A stretch of 64,000 nt of DNA from Sycobia sp. Sy_11 (taxonomy: Eukaryota; Arthropoda; Insecta; Hymenoptera; Epichrysomallidae). Positions 1 through 11,564 of this stretch are shown here, in pieces. The stretch is taken from positions 682,001-746,000 of the forward strand of contig JACCIC010000151.1 of NCBI GenBank assembly GCA_018907035.1. Direction: 5' to 3'. Position numbers and translations under genes: made by a program. The notes under the pieces were generated by a model. It worked only from the letters and a program-made list of their open reading frames with translations, did not search any database and had not been told where the DNA came from. Within the stretch, counting starts at the first letter, position 1. The number at the start of each line of letters is the position of its first letter.

Positions 1-724
1 CACCTGTCCGTTCTTTTTGGACCTCATTTTTTATAGTATATATATATAATAACGATTTTTCTGATCTGGGCTGACCACAACCGAAGAGTAAACCTCTTGA
101 AGGCTTCAGATTATCGACGGAGTTAATTCCTTCCCTTAATACCCAGGCGCCAGATGCTTACGCGTCGGGATCGAAACTGGCTAGCTTTAACGACATGAGG
201 AGGGTTTGAGGGTGTGTAATCATAGAATACGCCGTTTGCTTTGAATTAACAAAGTTTATTACTTAACTAGTCGGTAGCCTGTACGTCCGGTAGCCTATAC
301 GTCCGTAGCCTGTACATCTGGTAGCCTATACGTCCGTAGCCTATACATCAGATAAGCCACTAATAATACCTGTTTTTGTACCTCGCCATTGGGCTCGAGT
401 CTCACGCACCGTTTACTCTCACCTCCTAAACCTACGTCCTGATATACTACTTAATGCTAATAAAAAGAGGTAATGACACAACAAACCGAAGATTCGTCCG
501 TCGTAATTCCTCCGGTCGTTCAAGCCGGGCAACGCCCGATTCCATGCCGCCTTCTCACTTTACTCGCTATTTTAATCTTAATATGTTAATCTTAATCTTA
601 ATCTTTATATGTTAATTTATTTACTCTATTAATGACCATCTTTACATTACCAAACAAATTTCGGAATTGATGGTGTGAGTTCATGTTTAACAGCTGACTT
701 TACCTTGTATGTTCTATATAATAA
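1..724. other. unassigned AT-rich flank
   Basis: No coding region or recognisable element was found here. The stretch around 360-560 is richer in GC than its surroundings and could be an old LTR or UTR fragment, but nothing identifies it. A short minisatellite inside it is listed separately. Confidence 0.4.
273..350. repeat. minisatellite, 15-16 base unit
   Basis: Five consecutive imperfect copies of a unit close to GGTAGCCTRTACGTCC are visible. Later copies differ by A/G changes, and some have lost one G at the junction. Confidence 0.8.
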
Positions 725-812
725 TTTAATTTTTCTTTTTTATTACTCGCCTTAATAAAATTGACATGAAAAATCTTTAATTTTTTTGCTTAACTCAATT
801 TTATTTGTAAAC

Positions 813-1700
813 TTAAGGCAGTATTCTACTTTAGACCCTCGAATAAAACGCTATTTTTGTGAAATTTTTCTGAGAATGCTATTGAAGATATAGGTGTAGG
901 ATTTGAAATGCTTAATAAATACACTCTTGAATTACATAAAAATTTTTTTTTATTTATTTTATACATTTTTTATACATATAAAGTCTGGTCAAAGCCAACA
1001 TCTCAAAAAGTAGGTAATGTTGTCGTGGTCGTAAAATCGTGGCAACTGATGGTCTGAAACACAAAAATCAAATAGTTGTATGTTCAGTATGACTCCAGAA
1101 ACCGATCGAACTAGAATATCTTATGTACGTGAAAAATCAACAAAATTCCGGCTAAAATACGAAAGAAAAAAATTGCTTTTTTCGGTCCTTTCTTTGCAAT
1201 AAAAATATAGTTAGAATTAAAATTTTAAGTTAATTGTAGTAAGGACGGTTGATACAAACATATAGAGTGTGTTCAAAATTTCATAAGGATCGGTTCAATA
1301 GTTTTTTAGCTTTCACGATCACGGTACTTGAAAACGCTGTTTTGAGAAAAACGCGTTTAAAGTTTTGTATGTAAAAAATCGTAGAAAAATTTATCTTACG
1401 CTCAATCAGCGATACATGGGCCATAAATATACCTTCTACTTGCTCTAGGCGAGTATTTTCATTTAATTTAGTCTATTTTTTTGAGTTCTGTTCTCCTTAG
1501 AAGCCTCAGTCGAGCGGCGGTTCTCTCGAATCATGCGCTGTTGGTCGCGAATATTGGCGAACTGGCGAATCCAGGCCGATAATTTCTATTATTTTCAAAA
1601 GTGGGCTGAATCCTTCATTAAAAATGCAGGCAGCAGTGAGGCATGCAATTTTAACGATTTTTTTTTCACTATAGACATACTTCGGTGCTGTAACATCGAG
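813..1700 (-). mobile_element. Mutator-like element, 5'-truncated copy 1
   Basis: It begins with the terminal sequence TTAAGGCAGTATTCTACTTT and runs closely parallel to the 3' half of the element at 26362-27862, in the same orientation. It reaches into the coding part (about 1500-1690, minus strand) and then breaks off. Shared sequence begins even before the terminus, at about 725, where it matches 26280 onward. The two copies therefore share flanking sequence, either because the mobile unit is larger or because the block was duplicated. Confidence 0.65.
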
Positions 1701-1798
1701 CTAATAATTACAACAAAATATTATTAATTTTATTAATCAAATAAAAATATATTAAAAAAGTATGTAACATAGATATAAACATTAAAGTATATATATTT

Positions 1799-1822
1799 AC
1801 ACACATACACACACACACACCA
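1799..1822. repeat. (CA)n tract, 5' flank of R1-type element
   Basis: ACAC/ACAT repeats lie immediately upstream of the 5' end of the R1-clade element. A matching (CA)n tract abuts its 3' poly(A), so this is probably one side of the target site. Confidence 0.8.
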
Positions 1823-1983
1823 GTGTGGAGTTTTGTTGCTTTCTCCCATCTGGCGCCTCCCCAGGTTGCGGATAGGGGATGGCTCGCTACAATTTGTAGA
1901 GGGCACTGAGGAAATAAAATACTCAGGGCGGACAGAAAAAGCTAAGAGGGAGGGCCTCCCGAACTTAAGGCCAATTATGACTA

Positions 1984-3354
1984 ATGTTTGGTATAAACAA
2001 GGATATACCCCAGGGAGTAACTCCGGCAAGACCGGTCAATCTCCTCACCGATTCCGATAGAGTGCAAGCCTCTATGGTCGGTGGTAGCCCCTCGGATTCT
2101 GGGGAGGGCAAATCAAACATAATCATAGATAGTACACTGGGTACTAAAGGAGATGTCATGATGGATCAAGAAACGACGGATCGAGAAATCTCCATCACGC
2201 GCAGAAACAATCACCTGGAGCGACTTGGTGAGAAGATCAGCCAATTGTTGGACTTTGTCAAAGATAGGCATAACGTGCACAAGACCATTAAGGATCTTGC
2301 TCGTTCCATTAATGCCTCATATAAATGCATTAGTATGGCAGAGGATGATCTATTACAGTATGAACGTCCTGGTACACATGAAGTGGTGACTCAGACTACG
2401 TCGAGTCTACGCTCTGACACCAAACGAAGCGCTGCAGAAGCGATGGTTTCCACTCCTAAAACCATACGTGGCAAAAGGACGAAAGAACCATCATTGGGCT
2501 TAAGGAGACCACTAGAGTCGGTTGGAGTACCTACAGGCAAGTCTGAAGCCAAAGAAAATCAATGGCAGACCATCAAGCGTAACAAGCCCAAAGGCAAAGA
2601 TAAAGAATTATCTAGTACACGCAGGCTTAATGGACGAAATAGGTCTAACTCCATTTTGATTAAGGCCAATGAAGGAGTTACATACGCGGAGGTACTGCGT
2701 TAAATAAAGAATGACCCGGAGTTATCTCATGTCAAGAATGAGGTTAACAGGATACGCAGAAATGCAAGCGGTGCCCTTGTACTTCAGTTGGAACGGACAG
2801 CCAAAGATGCACATGAGTTGGCACGCATTGTTGAATCTAAGGTTGGCCATAGCGCATCCACTTCGGTCCTGACTAATCTCATTACATTGGAGATTAAAGA
2901 TATAGATGAGGTCACTTCAAAGGATGAAGTATTACAGGCTCTGAGAACACACCTCGAGCTAAAGGAGACTAACCTACTAATTGCTCGTTCCTTGCGGAAT
3001 GCTTATAGGGGTACTCAGACGGCGGTGGTGTCTGTACCATATAGCCACGCAGCTGAGCTACTACGTGCAGGGCATGTTCGAATCGGATGGGTTACCTGCA
3101 GAGTTCGAAAAAAAACAGAAATAAAGCGCTGCTTCAGGTGTTGGCAGATTGGCCATTTAGCGTCCGTGTGCTCGGGCCCTGACAGAACTAAACTTTGCAG
3201 GCACTGCGGTGGAAAAGACCATCTATCCAAGCTGTGTGTAAACGGGCCCTGTTGTTTACTCTGTAAATGCGAAGAAAAAAAGGAGATTAACCATCCAGCA
3301 TACAGCTATAAGTGCCCAATTACCGTGGAGTTTTTAAACAGACATAAGACATGA
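1984..3354 (+). pseudogene. R1-type ORF1 (gag-like, zinc-knuckle protein), one nonsense codon
   Basis: ORF1 proteins of this clade bind the element RNA and help target the particle. The ATG at 1984 is chosen because an in-frame stop lies two codons before it. The frame runs 457 codons, interrupted once by TAA at 2701-2703 and open on both sides. The N-terminal half is basic and polar with no clear fold. The C-terminus has C-x2-C-x4-H-x4-C knuckles, CFRCWQIGHLASVC and CRHCGGKDHLSKLC, followed by a third, looser cysteine cluster. It ends in TGA at 3352-3354, which overlaps the ORF2 ATG. The single stop is best read as decay. Confidence 0.8.
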
Positions 3355-6348
3355 GAATACTCCAACTGAATACCAACCATTGCGTAGCAGCTCATGACCT
3401 GCTGAAACAGACAATAAAGGAGCTAAGAATAGACATTGCTGTAATCTCCGAGCCATATTGTGACAGGGACAGACCACAGCGCTGGATAAGTGATACAAGC
3501 AATAAAGCCCTCTGAGATGGTCAAAATAGGCAGTTACTAAAGCAGTCTAGTCATCGGAGCAAACTGATATCCTGGGCTAAAATACAAGAAATATACGTCT
3601 ACAGTGTATATGCTCCTCCAAGCTTGACGGACAAGCAGTTTGAAATTCTCGTAGCTAAATTAGTTGATGAAGCCATGGACAAGAAACCATTATTAATCGG
3701 TGGCGATTTTAACACGTGGTCCACAGCCTGGGGAAGCGCTTCAACAAATAACAGATATAGTATGCTGCTTGATGGCCTTAATTCTCTTCAACTCCACATG
3801 GTTAATAAGGGATCTGAATCCACTTTCATTAGGGGTGATAAACAATCAGTCATTGATGTAACATTCGCCAGTGATGACTTGATTCAATGGATCCTTAATT
3901 GGAGAGTAAGCGACCTTTACAACCACAGTGATCACAGGGCGATCTTGTATGAGATTGCAGAGAAGAAAGTAAAGAACAAGTGCAATGAGTGGATGCCCAC
4001 ACGGAAATGGAACATCAGATCGCTAGACTGTGAAGTGTTCGCTACTATACTATCAGAAGAGCCTTTAGAATATGGTGCCCCAGGCCATCTGGCAAATGCA
4101 CTCATGAAGCATATCTCTGACGCATGTGATGCATCGATGACTAGGACTAAGAGCGGATTTCAACATCGTCAATCTGTCTACTGGTGGACAAATGAAATAG
4201 CAGAATTGCGCAAACAATGTCATCGCGCACGTAGACTTGCCCAAAGAGCCCGCACCCATCGTGATTCGTTTAATAGTTTATTTAAAGAAGCACAGAGAGC
4301 GCTTGTCAATGCCATTAAGGCAAGCAAGCTTCGATGCTGGCTTGAACTGTGTGCAGAGGCCAACAATGACTTATGGGGACGACCATACAAAACAGTCATG
4401 GCACGATTGAGTAGGGCACCAATACAACCCACTAGCACGGTATTGATTGATAAGATTGTTTCCGCTCTCTTTCCCAATGACATCCATGGGACTGTACTGC
4501 GCACGCAACACTCGGACGATATACCTCCTATAACAGAAATGGAGCTACATAATGCTTACGCTAAGACTAGAGACAATGCTGCCCCTGGCCCTGATGGTAT
4601 CCCTAATGCGGCAGTTAAAAGTTGGCGATACAGAAGAATCCAACTATATTTCTAAAAGTATATAATGCTTGTCTTCTTGAGGGTATTTTTCCTGATTGCT
4701 GGAAAACTCAAAGGTTAGTCCTGTTACCTAAGGGCAATAAGCCACTTGATGATCCTTCATCCTACAGGCCATTGTGTATTCTCGACACGGTAGGTAAAAT
4801 ATTTGAAAAAATAATATGTAGCCGACTGGAAGTATTCACTGAAGGATTGCACGGCTTATCCTCACGCCAATTTGGATTTCGGAAATCAAAATCAACAGTC
4901 GATGCTATTAAACTGGTAGTATGTACCGCAAGAAATGCAATCAGTGGTAAGAGATGGAAAGATGGCACTAAACAGTATTGTACCATTGTCGCTCTAGATG
5001 TCAAGAATGCCTTCAACTCAGCGCGCTGGTCTTCTATTATGAGTTCCCTTAAAGAGTTCGGAGTACCTGGTTATTTACAGAATGTCGTGGCCAGCTACTT
5101 TGAGAATAGGATAATATTATACCGAACGGATGAAGGCACTGTATCGCATAAGGTTACTGCGGGAGTCCCCCAGGGCTCAGTTATGGGACCTATATTGTGG
5201 AATATTATGTATGATGGCGTGTTGAGGATTCCACAACCGCCTGGTTCAATAACAGTAGGGTACGCAGACGATATCGCTCTAGTAGTGACAGTTAAGACCC
5301 TTGATGAACTTACTGAAAATGCCAATGAGGCAATCAGCAACATCAGTAGATGGATTAAGACGGCTGGTCTAAAATTAGCGGAGCACAAGACAGAAGTAGT
5401 TCTTGTCAGCAGTCGTAAGAAGGTAGATAGTATTACTCTTAAAGTTGGTAGCTGCCGCATTAGTTCTGCGCCATCCTTATGATACTTGGGTGTCCAGCTT
5501 GATGCCAGGTTAAATTTCAAAGAACATCTAAAGATATCTGGCGAAAAAGCGCAACGAGTTTCAGCTGCCTTGTGTCGGCTCATGCCTAACATTGGTGGCC
5601 CACGTCCACCCCAGAGGAAACTATTAGCTTATGTTGTTAATTCTGTCAGCATGTATGCAGCACCAATCTGGCATCATGCATGCGGAATTAAATCGTATTG
5701 TGAGTTGGCCATTGCGACCCGTCGTCGCTCCTGTATACGTATTATTAGTGGTTACAGGACGGTATCCACCGACGCAGCTGAGGTACTTGCCGGAATTCTT
5801 CCTTTCGATTTAGCTGCAGATGAACTGGCTAGGCATAACATATGTAAGGCCGCAGTGGATTCCCTACAAGGTGCTAAAAATGTGGAACGTCATCGTTCTA
5901 TAGAAATATGGCAAAAACGATGGACCGATTCTAGCAAAGGCCGATGTACTTATCGTATCCTTCCAGACATACACAGATGGATCAACAGGAAACACGGGGA
6001 ATTAGATTTCCACCTAACTCAGTTGTTGACTGGACATGGTTGTTTTAAGTCCTATTTCCACCGCTTTCACCTGGATAATAATGATCTCTGCCCCATCTGT
6101 CCGACTTTGGTCGAGGATGCCGAGCATATATTAGTGAGCTGCCCTCGTTTTAGAACACAACGTGAGCACTTGATGAACATCATCAATAAGCCAATAAGAC
6201 CAGAAGCATCCTATCAATAATGCTGGAATCTTCTGAAAACTGGAAGGCAGTAGCCAGTTTCGCAGAAGAGGTGATGGCCAAACTTAGATATGCCGATAGA
6301 ACTAGGCGAATGGCCCAGGATGAACCAGGCCAACTGATCCTATTTTAA
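3351..6348 (+). pseudogene. R1-type ORF2: endonuclease-reverse transcriptase, multiply broken
   Basis: This polyprotein nicks the target and reverse-transcribes the element RNA. The apurinic-type endonuclease comes first (about 3351-3970), with the GGDFNTW motif near 3700 and SDHRA near 3930. The reverse transcriptase follows (about 4540-5480), with GVPQGSVMGP and the catalytic YADD at 5261-5272. A C-terminal zinc motif, C-x2-C-x8-H-x4-C, lies near 6090-6150. Lesions seen: in-frame TGA at 3513, a frameshift near 4620, in-frame TGA at 5480, and a frameshift near 6218, after which the last 43 codons (6220-6348) continue in another frame. All the expected motifs survive, so inactivation is fairly recent. 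Confidence 0.85.
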
Positions 6349-6538
6349 GATACAGAGGACGAACACCGAACCCCTGATCTACTGTGTGGATGGGGGACGT
6401 AGGATAGTGTCATAAGAAGAGGAGCCGTGTAGGCTAACTAACAGCCCCGCCGAAGTAATATTCCCGGATAGTTCCGGCGGGATGCTGGTTTCGAGAGGCC
6501 ACTAGTGCAGAGCTTGCTCTGCCTACGCCTAATAAAAA

Positions 6539-6540
<2 letters not shown>

Positions 6541-6583
<43 letters not shown>

Positions 6584-6613
6584 ACCAAAACATATATATA
6601 TATATATATATAT
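6541..6613. repeat. (CA)n followed by (AT)n
   Basis: About 20 CA units start directly after the R1-type poly(A), then a short spacer, then (TA)n at about 6591-6613. The CA part mirrors the 5' flank of the element. Confidence 0.9.
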
Positions 6614-7164
6614 AAGTTAGAGTTTTTGTAGAATAAAGTAAAAAATAAAATATAAAAAGAAAGAATAAAGTAAAATAAGGTTTTGTAGAATAAAAGTAAA
6701 ATCGAAACTAAAAAATAACCTAATCTCATGAAGCATGTCATCATCTTATTTGGGCGAGGAAAACAACTTCGTAATACCTGCCGAAATAAGGGGTTGACTT
6801 GCGCAAGTTCATACGTCAGAAGCGTACGTTTTTCCGACGAAGGTTTTTCAGGTAGCGCAATATGTACATTAGCGACGCGCTAGTGTACAATTTTTTAATG
6901 TTTAATTTGCGGTAAAATGCGTACTTTTAACAATTAAACCATATTGTAAATAAAATAAATAGTTGGCATAAAAATAGTAACACATGTTCCGAACAAAAAT
7001 TATAAAATTACACTAATATTAAGGTTAAGAATAAGAAAAATAAATAACACATAAAATAAGCCATAAAAACGAGGAGCAGAGAGAGGGATTGCGGACCTCA
7101 GTCAAGGAGCACTCAGTCAGGAAGACAGGCAGTAGTCTCAAGGAAACTCCGGAACGTGATATCA

Positions 7165-7166
<2 letters not shown>
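6614..7166. other. unassigned AT-rich stretch
   Basis: No ORF of interest. A more GC-rich patch at about 6770-6890 has no recognised identity. Confidence 0.4.

Positions 7167-7238
<72 letters not shown>
7167..7238. repeat. (CT)n microsatellite
   Basis: A nearly pure run of about 36 CT units. Apparent proteins of repeated Arg-Glu across it are artefacts. Confidence 0.95.
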
Positions 7239-7242
<4 letters not shown>

Positions 7243-7734
7243 TCAACGGCAGAAAATAAAGTAAGAAATAAAAATAATTATAATTCAACTATTATTTTCA
7301 TTCTCACTCCTCTGTCTCGCTCTTTCCATTAAATACGGGGAAATGATTAGTCCTCCTACATGGTAGGACTATACATGCCCCTCTCTTTTTTTATATACAC
7401 AAATAAACACATATATGTTCTTATATAGGGAAATAGATATCGGAAGGCCGAGGCGAATACGGCTTTCCTTTTGAAAAAAAGGGAATTAGTATTCAAGTGA
7501 AGCCCTTGGACTACGGCCTATCCGACTGAGCGTAGGAAGCATTCTAACATAAAACAAACGGGAATAGCTATTTTTTTATTTAATTGTTTAATATTCCCGA
7601 GCTAGTGAAGGAAACTCTAGGCTCGAAACAAGCCAGGGTACATCGAAAGCACATATACGTATATATAAAAATATACCTGTGCATTTCGAATAAAGTTGAT
7701 GTGCACGAAAGGGCGAATATGCCCAGACGTCACA
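7239..7734. other. unassigned stretch, possible LTR remnant
   Basis: Mixed composition with a GC-richer patch at about 7430-7550. No coding sequence or termini were recognised. Confidence 0.3.
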
Positions 7735-8173
7735 GTGCCATAGCCCGAACTGTTGAGTTGAAACACTTATTGTTATTTTGAGTGTTTCTGCACAAACATC
7801 TCTCCAGCAATTCCGTTCTTGTTAGATCTTCGTAGATCGGTTTCAGCACCTCTTGTACGTTACTAGCAAGAGCAGGACGGTGTTTATATTTTCTTAAAAC
7901 GTTGTTTGCTTCGGTCTTCTTATACTTGTACCAGCTATCGTGGATTTTATTGACCATTTCAGGAATCCTCAAGTCGACGGGTCGTCCTGAACGATTTTCA
8001 TCTTCTATTGATGTGCAACCACGTTTCAATGTATTTATCCAATTGTAAACTGTTGCAAAAACAGGGGCAAATGTGCCATGAACTGAAACCAACTCAGATT
8101 GTATTTCTTTTGCTGTTAAGCCTTTTAAATAGAAATGTTTAATTAACTCTGTAAATTCACTTTTTCTATTTCC
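7730..8173 (-). pseudogene. mariner DNA-binding fragment fused to a Mutator-like fragment
   Basis: Read on the minus strand, about 7936-8173 encodes the helix-turn-helix N-terminus of a mariner transposase, ending in the typical SGRPVD segment. At about 7935 the frame runs directly into a stretch matching the Mutator-like protein of 27000-27460 (residues TELLERCLC and onward). From the first usable start at 8092 the joined frame is 120 codons. No catalytic residues of either transposase are present. The simplest reading is a chance junction of two dead elements. The mariner part abuts the terminus of the next Mutator-like element at 8174. Confidence 0.7.
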
Positions 8174-9545
8174 TTAAGGCAGTATTCTACTTTACAACTT
8201 TGAAAAAAAATGTTTTTTTGTTTACATTTCTCGAAAGTAAATATATTCAAAAATGTTAGCTCAAAATTTTAGACCGATTCAAGTAGTCTAACTATACTTT
8301 TTCACCTTTCGAATGCACTTACCTGAGCGCGCTATTCCGACCCGCCCAGCGCGCGCGCCGAATTAGCCATATACCTGGCCTTGTTCGCTGCAGCACCTAT
8401 CCCCTATTGTAAATCATTACACTTATATATATATTCTCATCAACATATATACCTTTGCTTCTCAATATTACCTTCCCTTTTATCAGACTGCAAAACTGAA
8501 GACCGGAGAAAAAAAAACGAAACAAGTAGCTGCACCGAAGAAAGTTTTTTGCTTCTGTATTTCGAAGAAAATTGTGAAGAATTGCTGGAGACATGTTTGT
8601 GCAGAAACACTCAAAATAACAATGAGTATTTCAACTCGACAGTTCGGGCTATGGCATTGAAGCTTGTCTATAATGGAAAAAACCTCGTTAAAATTGCATG
8701 CCTCACTGCAGCTTGCATTTTTAATGAAGGATTCAGCCCACTTTTGAAAATACTGGAAATTATGGGCCTAAAAATCGGCCAAACCGCCATACAGTTCGCC
8801 AATATGCGCGACCAACAGCGCATCGTTCGATAGAACGGCCGCTCGACTTAGGCTTCTAAGGAGAGCAGAACTCAAAAAAGCAGGCTAAATTAGATGAAAA
8901 TACTCGCATGGAACAAGTTGAACGCATGTTCTATGGCCCAGGCATCGCTGATTGAGTATAAGATAATTTTTTCTACGATTTTTCACTTACAAAAACTTAA
9001 AACGCGTTTTTCTCAAAACAGCGTTTTCAATTATCGTGTTCGTGAAAACTAAAAAACTATTGAACCAATCCTTATGAAATTTTGAACACATATTCTATAT
9101 GTTTGTATCAAGCTTCATAACTACAATCAACTTAATATTTTAATTCTAACTATATTTTTATTGCAAAAAAAGACGAAAAAAAAGGAATTTTTTCCGTATT
9201 TTAGCCGCCATTTTGTTGATTTTGCACATACATAAGACATTCTAGTTAGATCGGTTTCTGGAGTCATACTGAACATACAACTATTTGATTTTTTTGTGTC
9301 AAACCATCCGTTGCCACGATTTTACGACTACGACAACATTACCTACTTTTTGAGATGTTGGATTTGACCATACTTTATATGTATTAAAAATGTATAAAAT
9401 AAATAAAAAAAATTTTTTTTATATAATTCAAGAGTGAATTTATTAAGCATTTCAAATCCTACATCCATATTTCCAATAGCATTCTCAGGAAAATTTCACA
9501 AAAATAGCGTTTTTTTCGAAGGTCTAAAGTAGAATACTGCCTTAA
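8174..9545 (+). mobile_element. Mutator-like element copy 2, complete ends, internally degenerate
   Basis: Both ends carry the terminal inverted repeat TTAAGGCAGTATTCTACTTT. The 5' end matches the reverse complement of the right end of the element at 27862. The 1372-base body carries only a C-terminal protein fragment (about 8520-8950, plus strand). That fragment includes an NNNEYFNSTV motif and, after a stop at 8831, a GPGIAD tail. Both resemble the C-terminal part of insect proteins that I associate with the Mutator-like transposase domain (recalled family, not searched). It lacks a full transposase, so it is non-autonomous or dead. Confidence 0.65.
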
Positions 9546-9740
9546 GCAAACAAAAGTTATTTACTTCAATTGACGATAAAAACGAAAGCACTAGATGGAT
9601 ATGGCTGCAACTTTGCCAAATTCCTAGTGAGGAATGATGCTTACTAGAAAAACACTCTTTGCGGTGCTACGAGCGCCATTTCTTAGATTTTCTAAGAACT
9701 TATTGTCCGCTCATCGTATTATAATAATATCCCAGGTCAT

Positions 9741-9900
9741 GATAAACAAGGACAGTCTGACTGTCATTATATTAATATAACGTATAAAAACTATAAGACT
9801 GAAAAAAATGTCTGACCCTACCACCTTAAATTTAAATTGTCCTTTGATGCTCGACGATTCGAACCGCTACAGTTCATCTTCAAGTAGAATTAAATTTAAA
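9741..9900 (-). mobile_element. Penelope-like element terminal fragment
   Basis: It contains the dispersed core CTGACTGTCAT, the 'TATAAAAACTATAAGA' segment shared with 19740 and 41530, and a degraded hammerhead-like segment at about 9850-9890. It belongs to the same repeat family as 14100, 28310, 37560 and 41440. Confidence 0.5.
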
Positions 9901-9959
9901 GGAAGAAAAATGTGTTATATTTATCGATTGTGTATCTATGAACAACTTTGCATTCTATT

Positions 9960-10367
9960 TCAGGATTTGATTCGCTGAAGATTATAGGAAAGATGGCCAG
10001 AACTTGAAACCAGGCGTGAGTTCATCATTTTTCATCACGACAACGTTCGCCCATATTTTGCTGTTTCAGTCAAAAACTATTTCGAGAATAGTGGATGGAA
10101 AATTCTGATTCACCCACCTTATAGTTCGGACTTGGCACCACGGCTATTACGGGAAAACGCTTCAATTCAGTAGAGGGAATCAAATATTTGTTCGATACCT
10201 TCGTAGTCTCAACAGACGAGAAATTTTTTGGTCCGGAATTTAATTGCCAGAAAAATTGGAAAAAATTATAGCTTCGATAGACGATACATTGAAGAAAGAA
10301 TGTATAACCATGTTTTCATAATAAAACATTTTGGAAAAAAACGCTGAAAACTTACTTGTACACCCAA
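9960..10367 (+). pseudogene. mariner transposase C-terminal fragment
   Basis: Translation shows FHHDNVRPYFAVSVKNYFE, the second catalytic aspartate region, then HPPYSSDLAP. A small deletion removes the third catalytic aspartate. The mariner-type C-terminus and the right terminal repeat (ending TACACCCAA at 10367) follow, next to a TA. The N-terminal half is missing. Confidence 0.75.
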
Positions 10368-10727
10368 TATATCTCAAATAAACGAATCTATTCTAAATAA
10401 TATAATATATATAAAATGTTAAAGTATTGAAATATTAAAATAGAAACTATTAAAATATTAAATTGGTTCAATACTTTATTGGGCTCGAAAGTCTAGAAAA
10501 TTTTTTGATTCGGAATTCATATACTACCAAAAAGTTATAAGCCAATTGAATAACGTATATCATATATATGACATCGATGCATGCATTTTTAGAGAAATAA
10601 TAGATTAATACTCTTTTACAAAATACTGAATTTTCTATAGGTTACATGGATTTTAATGTAAAGATAGAAAATAGAAAGTCGTTAAAAATTTTTGGTAACA
10701 AAATTTTAAGACGTTTATTAGAAAATA

Positions 10728-11159
10728 ATGAATAACCTTAAACTTAAGCTGAATTTTATTTATATAATTATTGCCGACTTAAATTTTATTAATGATGGGA
10801 GAACGATGATTGCAATTAACTACATAAGATTTTTGAGTGGTGGAAAAGCATTTAAGGTGGATACATGCAACATATATACATACATAGGTGTCTTTTCAGA
10901 TGTGCGAACGACATTAACACGTGCGCATATAGCTGTTACAATGCGGACGGATGGAGTTTCATCATGCAGTGCTCATCTTACTCTGGTCTCCCTTCTTCTA
11001 TCGGAGTTATTTGCAACTCCTGAAGTCATCAGAAGAACCTTTTATTCATCAGCAGAAACTGTGTTCTCTCGGATACTGCATAAACAGAGCTATACTGATC
11101 TGAGTCTCGATCGTGGAGAGCTTACGTCCGACTGGCAACGAGGTTCTTTTTATCGTTAA
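10728..11159 (+). CDS. unrecognised 143-codon ORF
   Basis: This ORF lies just beyond the 3' end of the AP-3 mu gene, on the opposite strand. The first 60 residues are AT-driven and hydrophobic. From about 10905 the base composition rises to near balanced and the translation looks less biased (for example RTDGVSSCSAHLTLVSLL). I do not recognise a family. It could be a host exon, a transposon scrap, or a chance frame across a GC-richer block that is really transcribed from the other strand. Confidence 0.25.
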   Translation: MNNLKLKLNFIYIIIADLNFINDGRTMIAINYIRFLSGGKAFKVDTCNIYTYIGVFSDVRTTLTRAHIAVTMRTDGVSSCSAHLTLVSLLLSELFATPEVIRRTFYSSAETVFSRILHKQSYTDLSLDRGELTSDWQRGSFYR

Positions 11160-11387
11160 CCGCTCCATAGAAGGTAATACGTCATTTCATGAAAATTTTA
11201 TGCACTAATGTTTATATTTTAGTTAATGATTATATGTAATGGTTTCGATTGAAAATCGCTTATGGAAATTCGCTTGAAATTATTATTTTTATCCCTCGGA
11301 TGCTAATGAGAGTGCTCTACTAGCCAGTTCATGACACATTAAATAAAAGTAGTTATGTAAGTAAATGTAAGTAAAAGATATAATATG

Positions 11388-11393
11388 TTTTAT
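11388..11393 (-). terminator. poly(A) signal of AP-3 mu gene
   Basis: AATAAA on the minus strand, about 40 bases after the stop codon of the terminal AP-3 mu exon. Confidence 0.6.
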
Positions 11394-11429
11394 TTAAAAA
11401 AAAACTTCTACATATATTACTTCACACAT

Positions 11430-11564
11430 TTAAATTCTAATTTGATAATTTCCAGCTTTTGTTACATACTTGACACCTTTAAATGGTTTATATTTCTCAC
11501 CATACATATCTAGTCTATTTACTTTTAACCCTGAAACAGCTAGTTGATTAATAATAAAGTTTAC
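11430..11564 (-). CDS. cm: AP-3 complex subunit mu, terminal exon
   Basis: AP-3 mu is the medium chain of the AP-3 adaptor, which sorts cargo to lysosomes and pigment granules. This exon encodes the last 44 residues of the mu-homology domain. It contains the near-invariant block NRLDMYGEKYKPFKGVKYVT (seen here; the same block ends human AP3M1). It starts after a TTTTTTAG acceptor at 11565-11566 in phase 0 and ends in TAA at 11430-11432. It is open, with no lesion. The previous exon is 25.8 kb away at 37390. Residue-level agreement with known AP-3 mu makes the call firm. Confidence 0.95.
   Translation of the reverse strand, partial: VNFIINQLAVSGLKVNRLDMYGEKYKPFKGVKYVTKAGNYQIRI

Larger units (their letters stand above)
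1821..6540 (+). mobile_element. R1-clade non-LTR retrotransposon, nearly full length, disabled
   Basis: The element has a short 5' UTR, two ORFs with an ATGA stop/start overlap at 3351-3354, a GC-rich 3' UTR (6349-6530) and a short poly(A) at about 6532-6540. ORF1 ends in three zinc knuckles. ORF2 carries an AP-type endonuclease, a reverse transcriptase with YADD and a terminal CCHC motif. This is the R1-clade layout. Both ends lie in (CA)n repeats, which resembles the microsatellite-targeting Waldo and Mino families of that clade. Each ORF carries inactivating changes, so this is a dead but well preserved copy. Confidence 0.85.

Noticed and set aside
7025..7288. 87-codon frame with a long Arg-Glu repeat
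   Set aside because: It is a translation of the (CT)n microsatellite; no flanking coding evidence.
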